A stretch of 64,000 nucleotides of DNA from Zygnema cylindricum (taxonomy: Eukaryota > Streptophyta > Zygnematophyceae > Zygnematales > Zygnemataceae): assembly GCA_037447655.1 (NCBI GenBank), contig JBBHKE010001338.1, positions 85,593 through 149,592 on the forward strand. The letters are read 5' to 3'. The translations under genes were made by a program, and so were the position numbers. The notes under the pieces were generated by a model. The model had not been told where the DNA came from. It worked only from the letters and a program-made list of their open reading frames with translations, and did not search any database. Positions 30,310 to 41,920 of the stretch are shown in pieces; within the stretch, counting starts at the first letter, position 1, and every line of letters begins with the position of its first letter.

Positions 30310-32600
30310 CGGATAACCGATATTATTTGTTCCCTAACGGCAAAAGAGGCCGACATATCGCTTCAAGACCATCTTATTTGTTATCTCATATAAATATAAT
30401 TATACATAAAGAAACGTAACGAAACAAAATGCGCGATGTGGAGCGCAACCAAGCATAACCACACTTCCTATGAACCAACATGAAGACATTAAGACATTGA
30501 CACGGAGATTGACATTGACATTTACACTGACATTACGGCCAATGATTACGTCCTCCCAACTGGAAACATTAATTTTAATAATTGGATTTGGTACCAAAGG
30601 GAGTGTTAAGTTTCAATGAAACAATATGCGCGACGTGGCGCGCAACCAAACTTAACCCCTCTACCTATGAACCAACATTAAGACATGCAGTGGCGCGCAA
30701 CCAAACTTAACCACACTACCTACGAACCAACATTAAGACATTGCAGTGGCGCGCAACCAAACTTAGCCACACTACCTACGAACCAACATTAAGACATTGC
30801 AAATCCCAACAATGGAAATCTCCTTATATTCAAAATTCTCTCAATCTTGATCACTCTTTAGCTCTTTTTCATTGATTTCTTATGCTCAACACAATTATTT
30901 CGTAAATTTACAAATCTTCATGACTATGTAGTTCTACTTCTTGAACAATTTCCAACCAAATTTCCTTATCATTTTTCCTCAAACTTCAAATTTCATTTTG
31001 GCTACTGAAATTGCACGAATCCTCTCCTTATGCCAAACATTATTCAATGTCTTCCCCTCACGTCAAAATCGTTAAGTGTCTCTCGGTATCCGATTATCCT
31101 CTAGTCTTGCCTCCTCCACAACGTTTCCTCACGGTTTCATTAAGTCCTCAATCTTCCAATTTAAAATTCCAATTTTAAATTTGGTTGTTCCTTAGCAATT
31201 ACCCCTCAACTCAAAGCTTCCACTGTTTTTCAATCTTCTTCTTCCGGTAACTTGAATGTTTACCTTTATCTTTTATCTGTTTTGTAATTATCTTTTCTTT
31301 GCATCTCGCCATCTTTGTCACTTGCTCACTCTAGCGGTTACCCGGACCAATCTCTCATGCAACCACAATGGTCCAAATTTCCAGACTCCATCGGATGACT
31401 CGTGATCATTTCACGAAAAAAAAAAAAAAAATATGTTTGTATGCTTTTATTTTTTATTTTTTTCGGAGAAGAGAATGAATGCCTTTTCCATTCCCGTGCA
31501 AATAGGCAGCTTGGGGTGTGCACCCAACAGTATCCCCAAGAATACTTGGTACTATTTTCATGTCACCAATTGGTATACCGATATTTGGTGACCGAATAAG
31601 AACAATATTAATTTTAAAAACTGTTGTTTCAATATTGGTTTAGTGTAAATATGAGGATTTTCTTCATGTTTTTTCCTCAACTATTTTCAGAGAAAGTTTT
31701 TCACTTAGCCTTGGTTGACAATTTGAGTTTATATTTTTCACGAAAAGGGATACAAACTGGTGTAGAATTTTACGCATTTAATGTTATACGTTTAGCCCCT
31801 CTTTGGTACTGTTACAATTCATAATTTGCCATTTTTTTTCTATGTTTGAAATGGGTTTTTTGGGTTTCCGTACGCACTATATCAATCCAGCACACTGATG
31901 GTATATTTTTTTTAGGATTTAACAGTGTCGATAACAATGAATGCCTAAAAAAAAATAGTGGAAATCATAATAAGCAACACCATAAATTATTAAAAGCTAA
32001 ATATGTGGATTCATAACTTGTGGAATTGACCAGCTTTACATTCCACCAGAGTTATTACAACCTCTTTGAAGGAGGACTAAAGTGGGTACATATACTATGT
32101 ATATCAACATATATGTGTTATAATACTATGTAAATTATGTATGTGGAGTATATCAAATATACTCCAATTTTGGGAAAACTTTTGTTTTCTCAAGTCTTTA
32201 AGTTTTGTTTGTTGTTGGAGTGAAGGATGCTTCTAATATTTTCTAATCTTTTTTGCTCTAGGATTGGTGCCCGGGATTACCCACAATAATATTAGTATGC
32301 AAAAAAAAATCATTTGCCAAAAAAAAAAAATCAAGGTGGGTGTTTTAACAAATTTGACGCCCAAGTATTTTTCACAAATAAAAAAAAAACAGGCTAAAAC
32401 ACTCATTGTAAAAATCCATTGTGCCCATTTTATGTAAAATTTGTGGGAAACAAGCTTTTCTTTTCATCTACAAACAAAGGATGTCGATATAAGGAAACTC
32501 GACAATAAGCCAATTTTACATTTATCAACTCTAATTGGAATTTGTAATGATGATGAATTGTATCCATGTTTGACTTCTTTTCTGGGTTGTAGCTGGACCA
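30310..32600. other. No gene; 56-bp tandem array at 30629-30800
   Basis: Three 56-bp units starting near 30631, 30687 and 30743 (GTGGCGCGCAACCAAACTTA, then CCTACGAACCAACATTAAGA), plus a diverged unit near 30437. The rest is AT-rich. Near 32265 an acceptor-like GCTCTAG precedes open sequence, but no exon could be closed. Confidence 0.5.
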
Positions 32601-32619
32601 TCAAATCTTTTGAGTGACT

Positions 32620-33030
32620 CTGAGAGGGAGGGGGAGAGGGAGAATGCGAGGGAGAGGGAGAAGGAGATGGAGAAGGAGAAGGAAATGGAGAAGGAGAAGG
32701 AGAGGGAGGAGGAGGAGGAGAAGGGGAAGCCAATGGACGAGGCGAAGGAGAGAGAGAAGGAGAGGGTGAAGGAGAAGGAGATGGAGGAGGATGAGGAGGA
32801 GGAAAACAAGAAAGAGAAGAAGAATGAGAGGGAGAGGGAAGAGAGGGAAAAGGAGGAAGAGGAGGAGAGGGAGGGTGAGGAATGAGAAGGAAGAGAAGGA
32901 GAAGGAGAAGGAGAGGGAGAAGAAGAAGGGGAAGGAAAAGAAGAAGGAATGAATGAAGGAAATATGGAATGGGAATGGAATGGACAGGAAGGAGCGGAAG
33001 GAATGGAAAGGAAGAGGGGTAAATAATGGA
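32620..33030. repeat. GAGGGAGAAGGAG purine array
   Basis: Nearly pure purine. The plus strand reads as a long Glu/Lys/Arg frame to a TGA at 32883-32885 (from an acceptor-like TTGTAG at about 32592). The minus strand is a CT tract ending TCTCAG at about 32622, followed by open text (DLMVQLQPRKEV in one frame). Either strand could hold an exon; I cannot choose between them. Confidence 0.6.
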
Positions 33031-33111
33031 TAACGAAGAAACTTAGAAACTGGACAGCCAGAAATTGGTTCCCATGTCGAAGACAGCCAACTGGTGTCTC
33101 CGACAACACTA

Positions 33112-33328
33112 CACCGTGTATCGCTATTAGTGTTAATGTTTTTTTCGCCACTTAAAACATCTTTTCTCCGTACACACTTGTCGGATTTTTAATTTGAGAC
33201 CGCCAATCAGAAGCTGAGAATCCTACCTTTCAATCGCAACCGTCAGAACCACAATCCGACAAGTGTGTACGGAGAAAAGATGCTTTAAGTGACGAAAAAA
33301 ACATTAACACTAATAGTGATTCACGGTG
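33112..33328. mobile_element. TA-MITE family A, copy 3 (217 bp)
   Basis: TA at 33110-33111 and 33329-33330. Ends CACCGTGTATCGCTATTAG and the complement of CACCGTGAATCACTATTAG. The most regular copy: CTCCGTACACACTTGTCGGA on the left faces its complement on the right around the GAGACCGCCAATCAGAAGC centre. Confidence 0.9.
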
Positions 33329-33606
33329 TAGTACCAGCTGTACGGTTGACCAGCTTCCGACCATCCGTAATTAAACCATGTGTTTTACAAGTAGAAGGTA
33401 CAGTAAGGGTATCGAACAAGCCCCCATACAAGTGTGGGACCTTCGGCACCTCGCGGCACCTCGCGCCGACATTCGACACCTCTTGGGATCGGGTACGAGA
33501 AATAGGGTTTTGGGGTTTGGGTCGTTTTTTTAATAACAAAAAAACAAAAACCGAAAAAATAAACCCTAAACGAGCGGTCGCGGACGTCTTCGGCACCCCG
33601 GAGGGC

Positions 33607-33882
33607 CTTTTTCGCCAAATAAAACATTGTTTCTCCGTGCACACATCATCCCAATCCGGGGAAAAATCGGGAAAATGAACAGAATATGTGAATTCTTTGT
33701 CGCTCTTGTCCGTACACATTGTAGAATGTAGATGCGTGTTCAAATCCTGCTCATGTCAAGATTTTCAACGCATGGCATGAAAACAAATGTTACTTTGTTG
33801 ACTGCATGGAGTTGAACTTCGTGTACAGAAAGTACGGAACAAGTCAAACATGACAACAGGGGAACTTCCATTACATTCGCGC
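33607..33882. repeat. 276-bp direct duplication, copy 1
   Basis: From TTTTCGCCAAATAAAACATT through ATTCGCGC. Matches 34415-34690 base for base apart from one A inserted in the second copy (CCCAATCC against CCCAAATCC). The first bases resemble the interior of MITE A (TTTTTTCGCCA). Confidence 0.9.
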
Positions 33883-34414
33883 CTAAGAGTACGGATAATG
33901 TAAGGCAGCTGTACTGTAATTAACGGGAATGTACGAAATGCACGGGAAGTACCCTAAACACCATAAAACCCCCCCATCACAAACCCTAAAAGTACTGAAA
34001 TATACGGATGCCGTACGTAGTTGTACGAAAAATGCAAGTCCGTATAACTGAAATATACGGGAAAGTACGAAAATGTACCTTAAAAATCTCAAAATAATAA
34101 CCGTCAAAAGTACGAAAAAATACGGACAATGTACGTAAATGTACGAATAATAGTTGGATGTTTAACATAAATATTTGAGAACGCACGAGAATTTAACCTA
34201 AAACTCCTCATACCCCCTAAAAGTACTTAAATGTACGAAAATAGTACGCAAATGTACGAAAATAGTACGCAAATGTACGAAAATGTACGGTTACAATTCA
34301 AGTACGCATTTTATAACATTTTTTTCATCGTTAAATGCGTATCGTGCGTAGTATTCGCTCCTTCGTTTCGTGCGTATTATGCGCACGGGACAACTATGTT
34401 TCCCACTTAGTGTT
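33883..34414. repeat. GTACG-rich degenerate array
   Basis: Dense GTACGAAAATGTACG and AGTACGCAAATGTACGAAA words (strongest at 34205-34290). Lies between the two 276-bp copies. No coding sense. Confidence 0.6.
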
Positions 34415-34690
34415 TTTTTCGCCAAATAAAACATTGTTTCTCCGTGCACACATCATCCCAAATCCGGGGAAAAATCGGGAAAATGAACAGAATATGTGAA
34501 TTCTTTGTCGCTCTTGTCCGTACACATTGTAGAATGTAGATGCGTGTTCAAATCCTGCTCATGTCAAGATTTTCAACGCATGGCATGAAAACAAATGTTA
34601 CTTTGTTGACTGCATGGAGTTGAACTTCGTGTACAGAAAGTACGGAACAAGTCAAACATGACAACAGGGGAACTTCCATTACATTCGCGC
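34415..34690. repeat. 276-bp direct duplication, copy 2
   Basis: Near-identical to 33607-33882. Sequence diverges immediately after ATTCGCGC in each copy (CTAAGAG against GGGTGG). Such identity implies a very recent duplication or an assembly artefact. Confidence 0.9.
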
Positions 34691-34826
34691 GGGTGGCTTT
34701 TAACAAAAAACAACGAGAAGACAATGTTTACAAAAACGAGTAACCTCCAAAATTGTTAAAAACCACCAGAAATGACCACCCGCAAAGAGAAGGAACCCCG
34801 TATTTGAGCTTGCAGTGACTGTACGG

Positions 34827-35505
34827 ACAAATTCTGTAGGAAGTACTGCAAAAATGAATACTAAAGCTTGTACAAATTTCGTTGAAAGTACTGCAAAATG
34901 AATACTAAAGCTTGTAACAAATTCCGTAGAAAGTACTGCAAAATGAATACTAGAGCTTGTACCAAAGACACCTGCCCGGTTTCTACATTTGCACTACTTT
35001 GAAGTAATTCATGTTTAATAGTTGCTCTCGATTATTATTAGTCCTGCACCAAGTCTTAAGTTTAAACTTTAGTTAGTGTTCAAGGTACTTGTTGTACCCA
35101 ACTTCGTTGAGAGTATTTTGAGTGAGTGTAAAGGATTCCCAAATTTAATGATGGAATCTTTCTAAAGTTCTACCTGCACTATTAGATATACCAATGTTCC
35201 TACCTATCAGAAGTAATTAGAAAGTGTACTCAAAGTTGTTACACGTTGAGTTCAATATAAACTCAAGCGCCTCCTCAGCGCCAAAAAAAACTTTTTATTA
35301 ATACTGAACTCAAGTTCACGATTAGTTCTTTATTCCTTTTATTTACTGTACTTTGTCTGTCTTTGGTTTTAAACTTTCCTGTTAATGGCCGCTAACTATT
35401 ACCAAATTCCGTAGAAAGTACTGCAAAATGAATACTAAAGCTTGTAACAAATTCCGTAGAAAGTACTGCAAAATTAATACTAACGCTTGTACCAAAGTGA
35501 AGGAA
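34827..35505. repeat. 45-bp array split by ~430 bp
   Basis: Units of AAATTCCGTAGAAAGTACTG plus CAAAATGAATACTAAAGCTT and GTAAC: three at 34827-34968 and two at 35401-35505. The break falls after GCTTGTACCAAAG. CCAAA occurs on both sides (34965 and 35402), so the intervening sequence may be an insertion with a 5-bp duplication, but its ends are not recognisable. Confidence 0.6.
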
Positions 35506-35514
35506 AAGAGCGTA

Positions 35515-35537
35515 ATCCCTAATAGCGTCACACGGTG
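35515..35537. mobile_element. Stray TA-MITE A right end
   Basis: CCTAATAGCGTCACACGGTG followed by TA. No left partner nearby. It lies 28 bp upstream of the candidate exon at 35566. Confidence 0.55.
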
Positions 35538-35565
35538 TAGTAACCAAATTCTCATTCCTATGCAG

Positions 35566-35649
35566 TATACAGGAACCTTGGCCGCTCCCATTGCCGACTA
35601 CACCGCACTTCTAGAGGCAATGGTTGCAGAAATAACCGATAAAAAATAG
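35566..35649 (+). CDS. Possible 3'-terminal exon, unknown gene
   Basis: After an acceptor-like CTCATTCCTATGCAG the frame reads YTGTLAAPIADYTALLEAMV, then AEITDKK and a TAG stop, 28 codons in all. The text is balanced and not repeat-derived, unlike its neighbours. The upstream exons would lie on the plus strand before the 45-bp array, where I found none. No family recognised. Confidence 0.35.
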   Translation, partial: YTGTLAAPIADYTALLEAMVAEITDKK

Positions 35650-35875
35650 GAGAAAAATCCAATCATCACACGTTATTTCAAAAAAATACTTTTTTCACCA
35701 CAACAAACTGATCCCCTAAAACAAAGAAATTCGCCAAAAAAAAACAATTTTTGAACTTGGGCTAATTCAAACAAAAAAAATATCGTTTATATAAGATATT
35801 GAATCCATTGCAGAATTCGCGAAGTTGGAATAATGCATGTATCGTATCGTGACGCTTTACGGGAAAGGAACGCTT

Positions 35876-36975
35876 AAACTGGAATAAATACAAATATAGA
35901 ACCAAAATAGAAACTGGAACTGGAATACAAATATAGAACCAGAAATAGAAACTGGAACTGAATACAAACATAGAACCAGAAATAGAAACTGAACTGGAAT
36001 ACAAACATAGAACCAGAAATAGAAACTGGAACTGAATACAAACTTAGAACCAGAAATAGAAACTGGAATGGAATACAAACATAGAACCAGAAATGAAACT
36101 GAACTGGAATACAAACTTAGAACCAGAAATAGAAACTGAACTGGAATACAAACATAGAACCAGAAATAGAAACTGGAACTGGAATACAAACATAGAACCA
36201 GAAATAGAAACTGAACTGAATACAAAACATAGAACCAGGAAATAGAAACTGGAACTGGAATACAAACTTAGAACCAGAAATAGAAACTGAACTGGAATAC
36301 AAACATAGTCTGAAATAGAAACTGGAACTGGAATACAAACATAGAACCAGAAATAGAAACTGAACTGGAACACAAACATAGAACAAGAAATAGAAACTGA
36401 ACTGGAATACAAACATAGAACCAGAAATAGAAACTGAACTGGAATACAAATATAGAACCAGAAATAGAAACTGAACTGGAATAAACATAGAACCAGAAAT
36501 AGAAACTGAATGGAATACAAAGTATAGAACCAGAAATAGAAACTGGAACTGGAATAAAAAATAGAACCAGAAGTAGAAACAGGAACTGGAATACAAACAT
36601 AGAACAAGAAATAGAAACTGGAACTGGAATACAAACATAGAACCAGAAATAGAAACTGAAACCGGAATACAAACATAGAACCAAAATAGAAACTGGAACT
36701 GGAATACAAACATAGAACCAGAAATAGAAACTGAAACCGGAATACAAACATAGAACCAAAAGTAGAAACTGGAACTGGAATACAAACATAGAACCAAAAA
36801 TAGAAACTGAAACTGGAATACAAACATAGAACCAAAAGTAGAAACTGGAACTGGAATACAAACATAGAACCAAAAATAGAAACTGGAACTGGAATACAAA
36901 CATAGAACAAGAAATAGAAACTGAAACTGGAATACAAACATAGAACCAAAAATAGAAACTGGAATACAATCACAC
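35876..36975. repeat. 36-bp minisatellite, about 30 units
   Basis: Unit AACTGGAATACAAACATAGA plus ACCAGAAATAGAAACTGG. Unit lengths vary from 34 to 38, so minus-strand frames rich in FYFWFYVCIPV shift continually. The long apparent ORFs are products of the repeat, not evidence of a gene. Confidence 0.88.
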
Positions 36976-37216
36976 ACAAATAAAAATGAATATGGAGGAA
37001 CGAATTTTGACATAAAATAAACGCCATTGGAATCGTAAGAAAATAAAAATACACTTTCTAACTCGAGCTTTCTGTTTCCATCTTTCTACCTTACCTCTCC
37101 CCTTCCCTCTCTATCCCTCCCCCCCTACTTCACCTATGAACTGCAAGTGATTCAATAAACATATCTGGTACAACGGAAGAAAAAACAGGTAAAAAAAAAT
37201 AGAAAGAGGATAATAC

Positions 37217-37576
37217 ACCCCTCCATCAACTGTTTGTCGTTTTCCAACTGTGTTTGTCGTTTTCCAACTCTGTTTGTCGTTTTGCAACCTCTGTTTGTCC
37301 TTTTTCAAACTCTGCTTGTCCTTTTTCCAGCTGTGATTGTCCTTTTTCAGACTCTGTTTGTCGTTTCTCAAACTCTGTCTGTCGTTTTTCAAATTCTGTT
37401 TGTCGTTTCTCCAATTCTGTTTGTCGGTTTACAACCTCTGTTTGTCCTTTTTCAAACTCCGTTTGTCGTTTTGCAAACGCTGTTTGTCGTTTTTCAAACT
37501 CAGTTTGTCGTTTTGCAAACTCTGTTTGTCGTTTTTCAAATTCGGTTTGTCGTTTTTCAAATTCGGTTTGTCGTTA
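37217..37576. repeat. 21-bp minisatellite with open heptad frame
   Basis: About 17 units of TCTGTTTGTCGTTTTTCAAA plus C, mostly exactly 21 bp. On the minus strand one frame is open across about 117 codons as a heptad of the form FEKRQTE. A minus-strand frame entering from 37886 reaches the array in a different phase and stops. With a 21-bp unit all three frames stay open by construction, so coding is not proven. Confidence 0.8.
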
Positions 37577-37639
37577 AGTGTTGTCGTTTTAAATGCTTTC
37601 GCTGTGATTTTCTCAATTCTGTTTGTCGTTCATATCGTT

Positions 37640-37990
37640 CTGTTAGGGGAGAAGGACAGAAGGAAGAAGACGGAAGAGAACAGAGGCGAGAAACCAACTC
37701 CGGGCACAGCTCGACAAAGGATCGCAAGAACTGACGACAAGGAGAGGACTCCAAATGAACGGAGAAAGGGAAGAAGAGGGGAGGAAAGAGGGGAAAAAGA
37801 ACCGGGGCAGGGAAGGAGGGAGTGAGAGAACTTCGGTTCAAGCTGGGCGGGCATGGCTTGGGGAAGAGAAAACTGGATTTTCCCATGTTGGGCGGGGGGG
37901 GGGGGGAGGGAGAGAAAAAGGGCCGTCAAGGTTTTATATAGGGAGGGAGGGAAGGGACAGAAACCGGAAGGAAGAGAAAGGACGGAGGAG
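37640..37990. repeat. Purine-rich tract with G run
   Basis: GAAGGAAGAAGACGGAAG-type sequence on the plus strand. It includes an interrupted G run at 37890-37909. The minus strand is CT-rich, like a leader or polypyrimidine tract, directly upstream (in sense) of the 21-bp array. Confidence 0.6.
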
Positions 37991-38084
37991 ATTCGTACGG
38001 CCAAGGAAAGTCAAAAAAAATAAAAAATTGTACGGACTGCAGAATTTCGTACGGCTGAAAAAGCAGCCGCGAGATTTGTACGGA

Positions 38085-38450
38085 AGGACATTCCGTACGG
38101 AGATTTTGTACATTTGTTCCACGTGGCGGATGATGTCTCGCGGGAGGATAATGTAGTCGTTGAATTTTACTATCTGTACGGACGTTGCGTACGGATATTT
38201 TGTAAATTTGTTTTTTGCGATGGATGATGTTCACGCGGGAGGATATGTTTGTCGTTGAATTCTACTTTTTGTACGGATAATCAGTACGGAGACTCGGTAC
38301 ATTTTGGTCTATGTGGTGGAAGATGTCCACGCGTGAGGATATCTACGATCTGTACGGTTACAGCGTACGAGTATTTTGTAAATCTGTTTTATGCGGCGGA
38401 CGATGTCCACGTGGGAGGATATATTTGTCGTTGACTTCTATGATTTGCCC
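38085..38450. repeat. ~95-bp tandem array, four units
   Basis: The phrase GGATGATGTCTCGCGGGAGGA and relatives recur near 38125, 38219, 38314 and 38395, each followed by GTCGTTGAATTCTAC-like and GTACGGA-rich sequence. Confidence 0.7.
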
Positions 38451-39410
38451 GCGCAGGAACTGTAGTGCCGGCGTCATTTTGTCGGCTAGTTGATGGACGT
38501 ACGGATGGAAAGACAGGATATTTTGTCGGGAAGTTCAGTTTTTTTGTCGTTTCTTGACGTTTTGTGGGAAAGCGCGGGAATGAAAGCGATGAAACGAAAA
38601 CTTGTTTTTCCGCGGGCGAATTATTGGTTCTAAATTAGAGTGGATTACATTGTTGATGATTTTAAATTAGAAGAGATACCAATTCTAGAAGTAAAATAGT
38701 GTGAGAAATAATAGAGTTTCAGAAAAAGTTTGAAGGGTCGAAAAAAAATAAAAATGGGGGGAAAAAAAGCGTTTCTACGTTGTTCAAACGGGTTAAAAAT
38801 TTTAAATGATATTAAACGCACTGTAAGCTTTATCGTTCGGAAAAGATAATAAAAAAAACGGCGCGCGCGGAATAGGACAAGTGACGTAACAAATCAATAT
38901 TTTGAGCGTGTGTTTAAGCCACGTGTCGTGTCATTATTGGCTCGGAGAATGTTGGTCCGCCTACGCAAGGCGACAGCCGGTTTGCCTGAGGTAATTTTTC
39001 TGGTAGTGACGTCATAAATGATGACAAGTTTTGTACTGTTGAAACAACGCAGCAAATTTTATTTTATTTTATTTTATTCAGCGCCCCACGCTTCCCTGCA
39101 ATGGTAAATCAATGTACGGCATAGCTACAGCAGCCACGTGGCAATATTCCGTGTCCAAGTAACCTCTAGAAGCGGTCGCGTGATGAGAAAAGGACAATGG
39201 AAAGACCTCCAACGGTAACTTTGCGGGAAGATCACTTCTTGCGGTCGAGACAAGGCCTGGAGAGTGCATTGCATACGATCACCGAAGAGGAGGACACGTG
39301 TTCGCGTAAATTTTTCGGCAACTGAAATCTTCCGACACGTGGGGAAATGTACGATCATGTACAAGCATTGCTGCTGGTGATTTTGATGCAGACCAATCAT
39401 CCCTCCTGAA
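38451..39410. other. No supported gene
   Basis: At 38949-38990 the plus strand reads ATG and then LVRLRKATAGLPE, ending at a GAG/GTAATT donor-like site, which could be a first exon. No continuation was found. At 39080-39410 open frames exist on both strands without splice support. A GCGCGCGC run lies at 38861. Confidence 0.35.
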
Positions 39411-39415
39411 AGCTA

Positions 39416-39845
39416 CACCGCGAATCGTTATTAGAGTAAAGAAATAATTAGAGTAAAAAAATGAAAAAATAATAATTAGAGTTACTAACTCTAATTTGTG
39501 TAATCAATTTTTTTCAAAAACAAATTTTACTCTAATTTATCAATAACTCTAATTTGGGTTTCTTTCCGTACTAATTACCTGCGCTGACATCTTTACTGTA
39601 TATTAGGTGAACGTAGAGAATCTGACAAAACGTACAGTTTCACGTCATTCTGACGTTTGCACTACGCGGTTTGTGAAAATGCAGTTACATGATAACGGCC
39701 TGTATTAAATCATTATTTGTACTTTTTAGTTAACAAAGTACAATTTTGCACGGTCAGACACCGATCGTACGCCACACTTTTTAAAACGACACTATATTAG
39801 AGTTGTTAATGCTGATTCAAAAAGTACCTTAAATAATGTAAAGAA
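39416..39845. mobile_element. TA-MITE family C copy 3, truncated
   Basis: TA at 39414-39415. Begins CACCGCGAATCGTTATTAG, continues through GCACGGTCAGACACCGATCG and ACCTTAAATAATGTAAAG, then stops before the terminal ~70 bp. Sequence after the break begins GGGTGGACTTCCATTAGGCG, which resembles an element B end. Confidence 0.7.
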
Positions 39846-40362
39846 TAAGGGTGGACTTCCATTAGGCGTCTCACTAATTGTACGGAAAATTTTACTGAAG
39901 GGCGTGCCTTCCATTAGGTCGCGACATTAAACCACTTTTTATTTGCGTGGCTCATTTTGGTTGATAACACGTAGGTTAATATTAGATGCTTAAAATCTTG
40001 AAAGAATCTTAGGATGCAAAGTCTGAACGCAATATCTGTACGAGCGTTCATAAGTTTGCGAAGGAATGAATTATTGTACGGTTCACGTCCGTGCGCTTCG
40101 TTTTCGAAATTCTTCAAAAACGAAAAAGTGCATTCCGAACATGATGTCCGATGGCGGACGGCAGTTGCCGTTTTCTTTACGCAGCTGTCGAGTTTTGACG
40201 CATAGAACTGCATCTTTTGTCCGCCGCTACGCTCCAAAACGGTCGAAACCAACCGCCCCAACCGTCACCGCCGCGTTTTTTGTCATTTTATGAAATTTGG
40301 CGTACGGATCCCAAAATTTATGACATCGTTTTCCCATTTTTCCAAGTGTGAATCACGCAAAT
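39846..40362. other. Element-B-like ends; otherwise unclassified
   Basis: GGGTGGACTTCCATTAGGCG at 39849 and GGGCGTGCCTTCCATTAGG at 39900 are two B-type end variants in the same orientation, without partner ends. An open minus-strand frame of about 115 codons (39914-40261) contains CSECTFSFLKNFENEAHG but has no recognised family. Confidence 0.4.
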
Positions 40363-40540
40363 ATTACGCTTCCGGCGACGCTGGCACAATATTACGCTGT
40401 CGTTGACGTGCACAATATTACGCTGCCGGCGACGCTGGCACAATGTCACGCTGCCGGCATGGCACAATGTCACGTTGCCGGCGACGCTGGCAGAATATTA
40501 CGCTGCCGGCGACGCTCGCACAATGTCACGCTGCCGGCCG
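40363..40540. repeat. 28-30 bp GC-rich array
   Basis: About six units of CACAATATTACGCTGCCGGC plus GACGCTGG, with ATATTACG alternating with ATGTCACG. Units vary in length and have no consistent frame. Confidence 0.75.
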
Positions 40541-41499
40541 TCGCGTTACGCGTACTAAAGTAGGGTCGGTCAGAGAAAGTGGCGCACATGGTGCATATGC
40601 ATATTTAGTTGAAGACTATTTAGGAACGCTTTAAAAACATCAAATATTGTAGTAATGTTGTGTCAATATGTTTTATTAAAACCCCGAAACCCAAAAAATA
40701 CTAAAAACGCAAGATCTTTGTAGCTCTCAAGTACTTGTACAGGTGTGCCATATCGGTTCAGTTCTTGCGTCAACCAACAAAGGAGGAAGTACAATTTCAT
40801 TTAGGTGAGCTGATCAAATCACCCTATGGTTTTGTTCCCATGAAGAGTGTATTGCTACTGTCAAGAGAACAAATATAAAATTAAAAATTGGTTTTCTCGA
40901 TTAAAAATTATAGACCTTTGGCTAACGTGTTGAAAACTTTAAATAGGCGATATATGTGTGCGCGCGCGGCGGTGTCTCTACGTCCGCGCGACCCAAAACA
41001 ACATGTCCCTTACGACCACGACCCATGTTCCCATGTGCCGTCGGTGCAAAATTGATACCTCAACATACATCGCAAGAGCAAAAAATGAAAAGGTACGCGT
41101 GTGCCATCCCGACTCAATTGATGCCTAAAAATACATAGCAAATGAAAGATTCGAAATATTGTAATTCGTACGAAACGGTTATTAGTAAAAGGATATATTA
41201 TTATTGTTGTTGATTTGTTAAAAAAATACAATGTATAGTTACAGTTCACATTACGTGCAAGTACGTTGCTAAGTCGTGAAATAAACAAGCAGTAACAATA
41301 TATCATTGCATTTTTTTTGTTTTAAACTGGGGTTGATTTATGAAAGCGACACAAAATGTGTAGATGTCAGTATCGTACATTACTTCAATATTGCAGTTTC
41401 AAAGAGTTTACGATGCGTCTGTGACCCTAACGTAAACACCCTATGGTTGTTGTTGCAAAGTGTGTAGACGTGAGTACGAATATTAGAGTTGAACAATAA
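40541..41499. other. No supported gene; weak retroelement-like phrase
   Basis: At 40740-40960 the plus strand contains QPTKEEVQFHLGELIKSPYG and, in another frame, KNYRPLANV. Both recall polymerase-domain phrases of retroelements, but they are short, out of frame and interrupted. Two ~65-bp diverged units start near 41036 and 41101 (GTGCCATC or GTGCCGTC followed by AATTGATGCCT or a variant). Confidence 0.3.
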
Positions 41500-41745
41500 C
41501 TCACAATATGTGATCCGACAATGTCCGAACAGACAAAATGTGAACTTACAAGATATGAACTGCAGATGTACGAACCGACAATATATGAAGATACAATATA
41601 TAGACGGACAATATGTGAACCAACAATATATAAACCTACATGATATGAATCGCCAAAGTACGAACCGACAATATATGAATCGACAATTTATAAACCGGCA
41701 ATATATGCAGTGGAAATATATGAACCAACAATATATAACAGGAAA
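41500..41745. repeat. 15-bp minisatellite
   Basis: About 16 degenerate units of CAATATATGAACCGA. The plus strand reads as NRQYM-type pentapeptides and the minus strand as YCRFI. No independent sign of coding. Confidence 0.75.
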
Positions 41746-41764
41746 AAAAAAAACAGAGGAGAGA

Positions 41765-41850
41765 TTGAAGACCAAGAGGGAGAGAGAGAGGGAGCGGGGA
41801 GAGAGAGAGAGGGAGCGAGGAGAGATAAAAAGAGAGATGGACAGGGGAGA
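41765..41850. repeat. GAGAGG purine array
   Basis: Short purine tract next to the 15-bp array. Confidence 0.7.
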
Positions 41851-41894
41851 AAAAACAAGCAGGATAGGGAAAAAAAAGGCGTTGAATCAGTGTG

Positions 41895-41920
41895 TCTAAC
41901 ACTAATAGCACTCCATGGTG
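41895..41920. mobile_element. Stray TA-MITE A right end
   Basis: CTAACACTAATAGCACTCCA then TGGTG, followed by TA. Diverged but recognisable. Confidence 0.45.

Noticed and set aside
30400-30597. Minus-strand frame containing VSVNVNVNLRVNV
   Set aside because: Derived from GACATTGACATTTAC-type hexamer repetition; no splice or domain support.
36044-37054. 336-codon minus-strand frame rich in Phe/Trp/Tyr/Cys
   Set aside because: It is produced by the 36-bp minisatellite; unit lengths are not multiples of three, so no frame is stable.
37111-37414. Lys/Gln/Ser-rich minus-strand frames with KDKQSLKK-type repeats
   Set aside because: Alternative frames of the 21-bp array; all three frames are open because the unit is a multiple of three without stops.
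40740-40960. Reverse-transcriptase-like phrases
   Set aside because: Short, in different frames and without catalytic motifs; resemblance too weak to annotate.
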